Source: Hyphomicrobiales bacterium (GTDB lineage Bacteria; Pseudomonadota; Alphaproteobacteria; Rhizobiales; Rhizobiaceae). Taken from it: a stretch of 64,000 nucleotides of DNA. Shown piece after piece: positions 45,119-53,713 of this stretch. The notes under the pieces were generated by a model. That model did not search any database. It saw only the letters and a program-made list of their open reading frames with translations, and had not been told where the DNA came from. The stretch lies in assembly GCA_900473045.1 (NCBI GenBank), contig UCKS01000053.1, positions 68,124 to 132,123 of the forward strand, in the 5' to 3' direction. Each line of letters opens with the position of its first letter. Position 1 is the stretch's first letter. The translations under genes and the position numbers were made by a program.

Positions 45119-46234
45119 TCAGTCGATATCATCCGCCGCAAGCCGGCTCCAGTGTTCACCGGCCAGCCCGTTGAAAAATCCTTCGCCATTCTGAAAAGCC
45201 TGCAGGATCTCCGGATCTTTGCTGTGAATGACGCTTGAGGCGATGTGGGTGAAGGAAATGCGCCGGCCGAGCATGGCTTCGAGCAGTGCCGGCTGTGTGC
45301 GGCCGCGCAACGCAACGAGACCCCGCGCTGCGGCATGCGCAATCAGGCAATCGATAACCTGGCGTTCCTGGCCGGGGATAGACAGGATCTGCAGGACCCG
45401 GCCGATGCGGCCCGCATTTCCATGATAGACGAAGGCACCGACGACGGCACCAGTCCGCGCCTCGACCTTGCAGAACACGGCTTCGCCTTCCGACCTCGCA
45501 AACTTTGCATCCCGCAGGATATAGGTCAGCTGAGCACCTGGAAAATCAGGCCGGAGCCGGTATCGCGCCGTCAGCCGGCTAAAAAGTGCGGCAAATTCTT
45601 CGACAGACACGTCGCTCGTCTTGAAGCTCCCCTGCCCATTCCATGCCGCCGGAATGCCGGACCAGCGCAACTCGTCAGCGCGCATGCGCCGGAGCAGGAT
45701 ATCATCGGTCTTGCGCGCCACTGGCCGCAAAAAACGGGCCGCACCGATGCGGCTCATGCCAAGTTCGGTAAAAAAGCCGGCCGGCCGGATGATGCGAAGC
45801 CAGTCGAGACTGTATTGCGGCAAGGCCAGCCCGCGCAGCTTCATCCACATCGAGGCGGACACCTCACTCGCCGTCTCGCTGAACGACAGGTCCTGGGGGC
45901 CGGCGAGAAATGCCTTGAGCAACCGCGCGCCGGCCAGCGGATCGGCGTCCCGGCCCTCGACCATCAACGAACCGCAAATCGCTGCCCGCAGTTGACGGCC
46001 TTCGAATGTCATCGGTAGTCCAGTGGCACCGACAAAACCGGTCATCTCGCCGCCGTCGTTCACATGAACAAGCGACGTGATTCCAATGTCCTGACCGGGC
46101 GCATCAAGATAGAATGACTGGAGATAGTCCGCCAAGCCCTTGCTTGCCGGAGCCTTCGGGTCGCGGAAGACGCGTTGAAACATCCCCGCCAGGGCCGGGA
46201 TATCGGAGCTTTGCAACGCGCGGATTTCACTCAT
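45119..46234 (-). CDS. GNAT-like acyltransferase family protein, paralogue of 48665-49837
   Basis: The 371-residue protein begins IRALQSSDIPALAGMFQRVF, the start of a GNAT fold, and continues with a second GNAT-like half. Its C-terminus GEGFFNGLAGEHWSRLAADD resembles GDGFYAGGLASESWSRLLHD of the protein at 48665-49837, and both share LVHVND/LVHLNE and the GFVGATGLPM/ILAMPVEF region, so they are paralogues. It follows the PrmC-like methyltransferase by 53 bases on the minus strand and is convergent with nadE. A role in acyl transfer onto a polysaccharide or lipid intermediate fits the neighbourhood; substrate unknown. Confidence 0.7.
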   Translation of the reverse strand: MSEIRALQSSDIPALAGMFQRVFRDPKAPASKGLADYLQSFYLDAPGQDIGITSLVHVNDGGEMTGFVGATGLPMTFEGRQLRAAICGSLMVEGRDADPLAGARLLKAFLAGPQDLSFSETASEVSASMWMKLRGLALPQYSLDWLRIIRPAGFFTELGMSRIGAARFLRPVARKTDDILLRRMRADELRWSGIPAAWNGQGSFKTSDVSVEEFAALFSRLTARYRLRPDFPGAQLTYILRDAKFARSEGEAVFCKVEARTGAVVGAFVYHGNAGRIGRVLQILSIPGQERQVIDCLIAHAAARGLVALRGRTQPALLEAMLGRRISFTHIASSVIHSKDPEILQAFQNGEGFFNGLAGEHWSRLAADDID

Positions 46235-46287
46235 CGGCTTTTCGGGTTCCGGCAGAAGGTTTTGCGGGCGGGCTCAGCAATGACGTG

Positions 46288-47001
46288 TCACGCATCGGAC
46301 CATTTCTTCTGGACGAATGCGACACGGGGAAGACCGGCCGCATCTTCGGCAAAGGTTGCAGGCTCATAGCCGCGCGCCCGCGCAAGCAGTGCGGCGGCCT
46401 GCCGGTGCTGCCCTTCACCGAATTCGAAAGCCAACCAGCCACCGGGCTTCAGAAACGCAAGGGCATCGCGGACCAGACGCTGATGGATTGAAATCCCATA
46501 GGGGCCACCATCGAAGGCCTCGCGCGGCTCGTTGTCGAGCAAATGGGCGCTGTCGCCCTCCAGACGTTGCGTGGAGATATAGGGAGGATTGCAAACGATC
46601 AGATCAATCTGGCCCTCGAGACCCTTGTCCGAAAGCCCAGCGAACAGGTCGCCCTGGATCACGCGCAGGCGATCTGAAAATCCGCAACGCTCAGTATTTC
46701 GCGTCGCAAGGCTCACAGTCTCGTCTGTCAGATCGCATGCCCAGAGCTTGGCTGTAGGGATGTGCGTGGCGATGGCCAGCGCCAGATTGCCGGAGCCGCA
46801 GCACATGTCGATGACCAATGGATTTTCGATCCGTCCTTCGATCAACCCCAGCGACGTGCGGCCCAGAAGCTCGGTTTCTTCTCTTGGGACGAGTACGCCG
46901 GGAGCCAGTTCGAGATCGACCCCCATGAAACGATGCAGCGGCATTCCGATCCGGTCCTCAACACGTGCCTTATCCATCGCCAGCGCAACTCCAACATGCA
47001 A
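46288..47001 (-). CDS. PrmC/HemK-like SAM-dependent methyltransferase, short form
   Basis: A class I methyltransferase of up to 237 residues. The SAM motif VIDMCCGSGNLALAIA is at about 63-78 and the catalytic NPPYIS at about 138-143, the signature of amide-nitrogen methyltransferases (PrmC, PrmB). It keeps the LVPREETELL segment before the SAM domain but lacks the helical N-terminal domain by which PrmC grips release factors, so the target is probably different. The first possible start is TTG at 47001; an ATG at 46977 may be the true one. It is divergent from the flippase gene and leads a two-gene operon with the GNAT-like gene. Confidence 0.78.
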   Translation of the reverse strand: MHVGVALAMDKARVEDRIGMPLHRFMGVDLELAPGVLVPREETELLGRTSLGLIEGRIENPLVIDMCCGSGNLALAIATHIPTAKLWACDLTDETVSLATRNTERCGFSDRLRVIQGDLFAGLSDKGLEGQIDLIVCNPPYISTQRLEGDSAHLLDNEPREAFDGGPYGISIHQRLVRDALAFLKPGGWLAFEFGEGQHRQAAALLARARGYEPATFAEDAAGLPRVAFVQKKWSDA

Positions 47002-47279
47002 TCGCCAAAACCTACTGCAATCAATAGCGTAGCGAAGTAAACATAAACTGAAATCAATTCAGCAATGGCAAGCGTTAACCTCAATATGAATTCTCTGATG
47101 CCGCAAAGACCGAATCGCGGTGAAATTAACGACCTTTGCAGCGATTGAACATATTGTCGGACAACCAGAATTAAATGAAACAGACACAACTGCAACTTTG
47201 AGAGTTCCGCCAGTTTGCGGTGGTTGTTACCACCACACTCAACCGGAACCACATTGCCTGCAAGAGGAGAAAACCAAGG

Positions 47280-48581
47280 GTGACAGCGGACGCTTTTCAT
47301 GCGCCCAAGCAGCGAACGCTGATGTCGATGGTCATGTCGTACATGGCCTCCGGCGGCAGCCTCATCTTGAGTTCCGCTGCTCAACTGCTCACCTTCGCTA
47401 TTCTGGCCCGATCGCTCGGCGTCAACGAGTTCAGCGTCTTCGTCGCCGTGACCGCAGTTTGCAACATTGCCGTCCATCTCTGCGGACTTGGCGGCATGGA
47501 GTGCCTGGTGCGGCGTGTCGCACGCGATCCCGCGATGTATCCGGTCATGCTCGGTCACAACATCATCCTGACGGCCATCAGCGGCGTGGCGCTGGTATTG
47601 CTCGGCGTGGCTATATTGCCGTTTTTCTTCGCGCTCTCTCCCGATCCATCGCTCAATCTCCTCGATATGACGCTGATGCTGATCACCAACATCATTTTCG
47701 TGCGCATTATCGTCCTGACCGAACAGATTTTCATCGGTCACTCCAATTTCGTCTCGGCCAACATGACCGTGGTCGGGTTCGCGATTGCACGCACCTTAGC
47801 CGCAGCCCTTGCCTGCCTTGCATTTGGTGTCTCGACTGTTGCCGAATGGGCGGTCTGGCAGTTTGCCTGCCACGTCCTGGTCGCGGCCTTTTGCATCCGG
47901 GCATTGGCAAAGCTAGGCCGGCCCAAGTACGAGATCGTCAGCGAAGAACTGCCGCTCGGCATGTATTTCAGCATACCCTTCATTCTGCGCGCCATCCGCC
48001 AGAACGCCGACCTGCTAACGCTCAGCCTCGTCACCACAGCCGAAATCGTCGCAAGCTATAGTGTCGCGCGCCGGATTCTCGAAAGCAGCTACCTTTCCGT
48101 CGAGGCCTTGAACCGGCTGATGTATCCGGGCTCAGCGCGCGCGGCGGCCAACGGGCTGCACAAGGCGATGGACCGCATCCGCAAGGTGCTCCTTGCCGCT
48201 ACCGGCATCAGCCTGGCAGCAGCCACAACCGTATTTCTCCTGGCACCGCTGCTGCCCTACCTGTTCGGCCACGAATATTTGACGCTCGTATCCTTCGTGC
48301 GCAGCCTCTGCTGGGTCGTGGTACCGCTCGGCATGTGGTCGATTGCCGTCGAAGCGCTGGGGGCCGCCGGATATCATGCGGCGCGTGCCAGCGTCATGGG
48401 CCTCGGCAGCATTCTGGGCGCAGGCCTTGCAGCCTGGGCAACTTGGTACGCCCCGCCGATGGGAACAGTCGTTTCCTTCTACGTCATCGAGATTGCAATG
48501 GTGGCCGTCGCCTGGGCGGTCTTCTTCCGGTACGCGAAGAAGGATGAAGTAAAAGATGCTGCCGGAGCGGCATTTTCATAA
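47280..48581 (+). CDS. Polysaccharide flippase, Wzx/MATE-like
   Basis: A membrane protein of 433 residues with about 12 predicted hydrophobic helices, starting MASGGSLILSSAAQLLTFAILARSLGVNEFSVFVAV, the usual opening of the PST family. It should move lipid-linked repeat units to the periplasmic face of the inner membrane. The GTG at 47280 with GAGGAG upstream is a likely start; an ATG at 47322 is an alternative. It opens the rightward polysaccharide operon, 278 bases from the divergent methyltransferase gene. Confidence 0.83.
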   Translation: MTADAFHAPKQRTLMSMVMSYMASGGSLILSSAAQLLTFAILARSLGVNEFSVFVAVTAVCNIAVHLCGLGGMECLVRRVARDPAMYPVMLGHNIILTAISGVALVLLGVAILPFFFALSPDPSLNLLDMTLMLITNIIFVRIIVLTEQIFIGHSNFVSANMTVVGFAIARTLAAALACLAFGVSTVAEWAVWQFACHVLVAAFCIRALAKLGRPKYEIVSEELPLGMYFSIPFILRAIRQNADLLTLSLVTTAEIVASYSVARRILESSYLSVEALNRLMYPGSARAAANGLHKAMDRIRKVLLAATGISLAAATTVFLLAPLLPYLFGHEYLTLVSFVRSLCWVVVPLGMWSIAVEALGAAGYHAARASVMGLGSILGAGLAAWATWYAPPMGTVVSFYVIEIAMVAVAWAVFFRYAKKDEVKDAAGAAFS

Positions 48582-48664
48582 AGACACTTTGGGTTGCTTA
48601 GAAAATATTGACCGATATCCCGTAAATAAACTGGCAAGACAGAGCCGGATATGAAGAGTGTGAT

Positions 48665-49837
48665 ATGACACCCGCTGCGGAAAACGCTTTGAGACAACCC
48701 ATGGAATCCTCCGCCCCCTCTGCCGAAGAGGGACGGCCGAGGCCGCATACGGGCGTGGTTCGTGCCATGGAGCGGTCCGACCTGCCGGCCGTCGCGGACC
48801 TGTTCACCCGAACATTCCGCAAGAACAATCAGAAGACCGACGGCCAACTGGCCGGCTATCTCGAAACGGTTTTCTTCAGCAGCCCGCTCTACACGCCGGA
48901 TGTCGGCAGCCTCGTTCATCTCAACGAGACATCGACGATCGATAGCGCAATTCTGGCAATGCCGGTGGAATTCATCGTTCATGGCCGGCCGGTCACCGCC
49001 AGAATACTGTGCGCCTTCATGGCCGAAGGAAAGTCCGGCGCGGCCGGGGCGGCCCGTCTTGCCCGCATGCTGCGCGCGGCACGCCAGGATTTCTGCTTTA
49101 CCGACAACGCATCACCGGTCAGCGCCGACCACTGGGTTGCCGGCGGCGGACTGGTCTTGCCGGTTCAAAGCCTTGAATGGCATCGCACGTTCCGCCCGGC
49201 CGCAACCGCGCTCGACATCGCCCGCCGCAAGGTGAAGCTGCTGGCCAGGCTGCCGCTGCAGGGCCTTGCCCGAACCGCTGACCGTTTCGTGCGCCGCTCA
49301 CGGACTTCGTTTGCTGCCAATCCGCAGGACGGCATCGCGAGCGCGCCGATTTCACTGCCGCAATTCATGGAGCAGGCGCAGCTGATGATGCAGCGTTTCT
49401 CCGTCCATCCGGTCTTTTCCCAGGCGGAATTCGACTGGCTGATCGCTGCTGCAAAGCTGAACACCTCGCTTGGCGAGCTTCAATGCCGCAGCATCATGGA
49501 TGCACATGGCAAGGTGATCGGCTGTTATCTGTATTTTGGTGCGGACGGCCGCAATGCCGTGGTCATGAACGTCTTCTGCTACGAGCGCCAAGAGGCTCTC
49601 GTCGTCGCCCAGCTTTTTGCCGATCTCGACAACCTTGGATATGCAAGCGCCCAAGGAATGGCGCAGCCCTTTCTGACACAGGCGGTGCTGCGTCAACGCC
49701 ATCTGGTGCACAAGCATACCGGTTACTTCTGCCTGGTCACACGCCATGCCGACCTCAAGGAAGCGGCCATCGGCGATGGGTTCTATGCCGGCGGCCTTGC
49801 CTCGGAAAGCTGGAGCCGATTGCTTCACGATTTCTAG
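48665..49837 (+). CDS. GNAT-like acyltransferase family protein, paralogue of 45119-46234
   Basis: A 390-residue protein. After a polar N-terminal tail of about 25 residues comes VVRAMERSDLPAVADLFTRTFRKN, a GNAT start, and later NAVVMNVFCYERQEALVVAQLFADLDNLGYASAQG, a second acyltransferase-like region. The end GDGFYAGGLASESWSRLLHDF is shared with the protein at 45119-46234. It lies between the flippase and Wzz genes on the same strand, which ties the family to polysaccharide assembly. It may add an acyl or aminoacyl group to a sugar. Confidence 0.7.
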   Translation: MTPAAENALRQPMESSAPSAEEGRPRPHTGVVRAMERSDLPAVADLFTRTFRKNNQKTDGQLAGYLETVFFSSPLYTPDVGSLVHLNETSTIDSAILAMPVEFIVHGRPVTARILCAFMAEGKSGAAGAARLARMLRAARQDFCFTDNASPVSADHWVAGGGLVLPVQSLEWHRTFRPAATALDIARRKVKLLARLPLQGLARTADRFVRRSRTSFAANPQDGIASAPISLPQFMEQAQLMMQRFSVHPVFSQAEFDWLIAAAKLNTSLGELQCRSIMDAHGKVIGCYLYFGADGRNAVVMNVFCYERQEALVVAQLFADLDNLGYASAQGMAQPFLTQAVLRQRHLVHKHTGYFCLVTRHADLKEAAIGDGFYAGGLASESWSRLLHDF

Positions 49838-49973
49838 TCTCGAATACCCTGTATGCGAGTGCTGACACCCGGCATTTTAACGTCCGGTTTACCATAAGCG
49901 GCTATTCATGATGTTCACCTAGAGCACGGCTATAGGCTGTATGGGCTTGAAGCACGCTGCGGAGACAGAACGG

Positions 49974-51602
49974 ATGTACACGCCGAAGGAGCCGGATCTG
50001 CGGCAAGCGATAAAGCGCCCGGAAACGGTTGCACGCTCGCGCCCACGTCCCGGCTCCCTGCTCGATCTGGTTTCCGACGACGACGAGGATTTCCGCCCCG
50101 CTCATCAGGCCTCCACGGCCAATGAGGCGGCACGCCCGACGTTTACGCCAAACCGGCAACAGGCGGCCATCGCCGAACAGATCAACGCCCCTTCAACGCC
50201 CGTCAAAGGGCAGATCATGGGATATGTCGCTGCCCTTCGCGCGATCGGACCCGATGATGTGTTCCAGTGGCTGAAGGATGGCCTGCTCTGGATTATCGGG
50301 GCAACAGTGCTGTGTGTGGCCGCCGCCTTGATCTATGCGATGGTCGCTCAGCCGCGCTACACAGTCTATACCGACCTCGTCATCGATCCCGCCAATCTTC
50401 AGGTGGTCAGCGACGACGTGTTCGGCAACAGCCCGTTGCGCGATTCTCAACTGCTCGAAGTCGAAAGCAAGCTGCGGGTCCTCACGTCACGCAATGTCCT
50501 GACCCGCGTTATCGACAGCATGAACCTGACGCAGGACGAGGAATTCGTGAAGCCGGGCCTGCTTGATGGCCTCAAGCAGCTCTTTTCGAGCGCCACCAAG
50601 GACGAGACCCAGCAGGCCAAGATGCTGAGCGCGATCCGCGCACTGGCCGAGCGCGTCGAAGCACGGCGCGAAGAGCGCTCATTCGTCGTTTCTCTCGGCG
50701 TCTATACCGATAGCCCGGAGAAGTCGGTGGCACTGTCCGGCGCCATCGTCGATGCCTTCGAAAAAGAAATCTTCGAATCCGCCGCCCAAAGTGCCGGCAG
50801 GGTTGCAACGACGCTCAACGATCGCCTGGAAGAGCTTCGGCGCAACGTCACAAACGCTGAGGCAAAGGTGGAAGAATTCAAGCGCCAGAAGGGGCTGCAA
50901 TCCTCCAATGGCGAACTGGTCAGCACACGCCTCGTTGCCGAGCTGAACACGCAGGTCCTGACGGCACAACAGCGCTATATCGAGTTGGAAACGCGATACA
51001 AGCAGATGCAGCAGGCAATCTCGACCGGCCAGACCGGCACCGCATCGGTTTTCGTTTCCCCAACGATGACGGCGCTGCGGCAGGATTACGATCAGGCCTT
51101 GCTACAGCTCAATTCCCTGAAACTGACCTACGGCGCTCGGCACCCGCGAATCACAGCTGCGAATTCCGACCTGTCGACCCTGAAGGCATCGATCAACAAT
51201 GAAGCAAGGCGGATCGCCGATGCGGCGTTGGGAGACATGAACCAGGCCAAGTCGGCGCTCGCCGCCCTTCAGGGCAAGGCGAATGAACAGCAGACAACCG
51301 TCTACATGGACAACGATTCGCAGGTCGAGCTGCGGGATCTCGAGCGCGACGCGCGCGCCAAGGCAGCCCTTTACGAAACGCATCTGACCCGCTCCCAGCA
51401 GATTACCGAACAGCAGCAGATCAACACTTCCAATATCCGCGTGATCTCGCGCGCGATGCCGCCGCAATCGCGCAGCTGGCCGCCGCGAACTCTGATCCTG
51501 CTTGCCCTCGGCGCCTTTGCTGGTATCGCGATCGGCATCGGGCTTGCCCTGTCGTTCGGCATTCTTCGTGCTTTGCGCCAACACCAGCCGCGCACGGGCT
51601 GA
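49974..51602 (+). CDS. Polysaccharide chain-length protein, Wzz/GumC-like, without kinase domain
   Basis: A polysaccharide co-polymerase of 542 residues. A polar cytoplasmic N-terminal tail of about 95 residues precedes TM1 (~105-128, LLWIIGATVLCVAAALIYAMV), then the Wzz domain, long coiled coils (~280-310 and 405-455) and TM2 (~510-535, LILLALGAFAGIAIGIGLALSFGI). No Walker motifs or tyrosine-kinase domain follow, so the BY-kinase partner is absent or elsewhere. The ATG at 49974 has GGAG nine bases upstream; an ATG at 49941 gives 11 more residues. Confidence 0.85.
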   Translation: MYTPKEPDLRQAIKRPETVARSRPRPGSLLDLVSDDDEDFRPAHQASTANEAARPTFTPNRQQAAIAEQINAPSTPVKGQIMGYVAALRAIGPDDVFQWLKDGLLWIIGATVLCVAAALIYAMVAQPRYTVYTDLVIDPANLQVVSDDVFGNSPLRDSQLLEVESKLRVLTSRNVLTRVIDSMNLTQDEEFVKPGLLDGLKQLFSSATKDETQQAKMLSAIRALAERVEARREERSFVVSLGVYTDSPEKSVALSGAIVDAFEKEIFESAAQSAGRVATTLNDRLEELRRNVTNAEAKVEEFKRQKGLQSSNGELVSTRLVAELNTQVLTAQQRYIELETRYKQMQQAISTGQTGTASVFVSPTMTALRQDYDQALLQLNSLKLTYGARHPRITAANSDLSTLKASINNEARRIADAALGDMNQAKSALAALQGKANEQQTTVYMDNDSQVELRDLERDARAKAALYETHLTRSQQITEQQQINTSNIRVISRAMPPQSRSWPPRTLILLALGAFAGIAIGIGLALSFGILRALRQHQPRTG

Positions 51603-51603
51603 C

Positions 51604-52944
51604 ATGAACACCGCGTCGCCGGACAATCATGCGCTGCCGGATGCGGCCGGGATCGGCGGCATCGGCGCCGGGCCAGTCCTGTTCATGGCGATCTTCCTGT
51701 TCTTCTGGATTTCGCTGACACCATTCGTCGATCTGACCGGCGAAGGCATTCTCGACCCGTCAGCAGGCAATTCGAACCGCCTGAACCAGATCGTCTCGCT
51801 CAGCCTGTTTGCGTGCACGCTTTGCTACGGCCTGCTCCATCCCTTGCGGGCGACAATCCTCCAGCCCCGCGCGCTCCTATTGCCGATGTTCGGCTGGTTC
51901 CTGTTCGTCTCGCTGATTTCCAACCACCCGATGCTCGGCATCAAGGCGGTGATCCTGACCGTCATGGCGACCATCAATGCCAGCATCTACCTGCTGATGC
52001 CGTCGTCGGAGAAGCAATTCGCCAAGATGCTGGCGATCGGCACGCTGATCACGCTGGCAACCGCCTATTACGGTGTCGTCTTCAAACCGGAAGTGTCGAT
52101 CCATCAGCTGTCTGAACTGCGTGAACCGATGAATGCCGGCATGTGGCGTGGTCATTTCCCGCATAAGAACAGTGCCGCCGCCGCTATGGTGATCGCCGCC
52201 TTCTTCGGCCTTTTCGTGATGAATGCCTGGTCGCGGCTGGCCGGCATCGCCATCGTCGTTCTGTCGGTCGTCTTCCTCGTCCACACCGGCGGAAAAACCT
52301 CAAGCGCCATGCTGCCCGGCATCCTGATCCTTGCCTTTGTGTTTGAGCGGCTGCGGTTTCTGCGTATTCCCATCGCCGTTGGCGGCGTCGCGCTGTTCAA
52401 TCTGTTTGCTGTCGGCTCTGCAGTCTTCCGGCCGCTCGGCGACTTCATCACGTCGCTCGGGATCGACGCGACGTTCACCAACAGAGCCGACATCTGGCGA
52501 TTTGCCTTCACAGCTCTGGCCGAAAATCCGGTCACCGGCTACGGCATCAAGGCATTTTGGCAGACGCAGGAACTGGTTTATAGCGGCGGTGCTGTCGAAA
52601 CGTGGGCGGTCGCTGCTGCCAACGGGCATAATTCCTACCTCGATATCGCACTGATGACCGGCATCCCCGGTCTCTTCATGACCTTGCTCTGGGTTCTCTT
52701 CCTGCCGTTGCGCGATATCTCACGCCTGCCTCCAGCCAACGAGCACTCGGATCTGACGCGGCTTTTCATCCGGGTCTGGCTCTATGTGATTTTCAATGCC
52801 GGCCTGGAAAGTCTGTTTTTCGAAGGCGGCAATCTGCTCTGGTTCACTTTCCTCTATTGCCTGTATGGCCTGCGGTTCCAGTCGTCGGCGACGCTGACCG
52901 GGAAACGCTTTGCTCCTGCAGAAAGGCCAGAGGCCCATGCCTGA
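51604..52944 (+). CDS. O-antigen ligase/polymerase family protein (Wzy/WaaL-like)
   Basis: The 446-residue membrane protein has about 11-12 hydrophobic helices and the long periplasmic loop typical of Wzy_C proteins, with RADIWRFAFTALAENPVTGYGIKAFW and NGHNSYLDIALMTGIPGLFMTLLW, in which the Arg and the HNSYL histidine are the usual functional residues. It should polymerise repeat units from the Wzx flippase. The ATG at 51604 is one base after the Wzz stop. Confidence 0.85.
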   Translation: MNTASPDNHALPDAAGIGGIGAGPVLFMAIFLFFWISLTPFVDLTGEGILDPSAGNSNRLNQIVSLSLFACTLCYGLLHPLRATILQPRALLLPMFGWFLFVSLISNHPMLGIKAVILTVMATINASIYLLMPSSEKQFAKMLAIGTLITLATAYYGVVFKPEVSIHQLSELREPMNAGMWRGHFPHKNSAAAAMVIAAFFGLFVMNAWSRLAGIAIVVLSVVFLVHTGGKTSSAMLPGILILAFVFERLRFLRIPIAVGGVALFNLFAVGSAVFRPLGDFITSLGIDATFTNRADIWRFAFTALAENPVTGYGIKAFWQTQELVYSGGAVETWAVAAANGHNSYLDIALMTGIPGLFMTLLWVLFLPLRDISRLPPANEHSDLTRLFIRVWLYVIFNAGLESLFFEGGNLLWFTFLYCLYGLRFQSSATLTGKRFAPAERPEAHA

Positions 52945-53713
52945 CATCGTCAACACGCTCATCAATATCGCCGACCGGTTGAACAACCGCATGATCTGGA
53001 AATTCGCCAGAACACGGCGGCCGATCCCGACAGAGCGTCCGATCATCTCCATCACGTTCGACGATGTGCCCGATACCGCCTTGACCAACGGCGCGGCCAT
53101 TCTGGAGAAGCATGGCGTGCGCGGAACATTCTATATCGCCGGCGGTCTGGAAGGGCGCGTTGAGCCGGATCGACGCCTGATTTCGGCCGACGGCTGTCGT
53201 GAGCTGTTTGCCCGAGGACACGAAATCGGCTGCCATACGTTTTCCCACCGCAAGGTCGGCACCCTCGGCAGCCGGACATTTGCCGATGATCTCGATCGCA
53301 ACGAAGCTTTTCTGACCGGTGCCGGGATTTCTCGCCGACCGACCAATTTCGCCTTCCCGTACAACGCCGCAACCCCACGGCTTCGGCACATTCTGAAACA
53401 ACGCTACACGACATGCCGGGCTGCGGGCGAAGCCATCAACCGGGGAACAGTCGACCCCTTCATGCTGAAAGCCGTCGAAATCCGCCAGCCGGAAGACCAC
53501 GCGTTGGGTCTGACAAGATGGATCGACGATGTCGCGGCCAATCCGGGCTGGCTGATCTTCTTCACCCACGATATCGCCGCCACCCCGACAGCCTATGGCT
53601 GCCGGCCGGAAACACTGGAGCGGCTGGTTTCGCACGCCCGCGAACGCCAATGCGATATTCTCCCCGTTTGCGAGGCGCTGGATCGCTTCGGCTGGAAAGA
53701 GGCCCACCCTTGA
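52937..53713 (+). CDS. Polysaccharide deacetylase (NodB homology domain)
   Basis: A 258-residue carbohydrate esterase 4-type protein. The motif SITFDDVPD has the catalytic and metal Asp, HTFSH is the HxxxH metal motif, and NFAFPYN is the third motif; a late TRWIDDVAANPGWLIFFTHDI stretch carries the last His. It removes N- or O-acetyl groups from a polysaccharide. There is no signal peptide, so it may act on cytoplasmic lipid-linked intermediates. The ATG at 52937 overlaps the end of the polymerase gene by 8 bases. Confidence 0.88.
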   Translation: MPDIVNTLINIADRLNNRMIWKFARTRRPIPTERPIISITFDDVPDTALTNGAAILEKHGVRGTFYIAGGLEGRVEPDRRLISADGCRELFARGHEIGCHTFSHRKVGTLGSRTFADDLDRNEAFLTGAGISRRPTNFAFPYNAATPRLRHILKQRYTTCRAAGEAINRGTVDPFMLKAVEIRQPEDHALGLTRWIDDVAANPGWLIFFTHDIAATPTAYGCRPETLERLVSHARERQCDILPVCEALDRFGWKEAHP

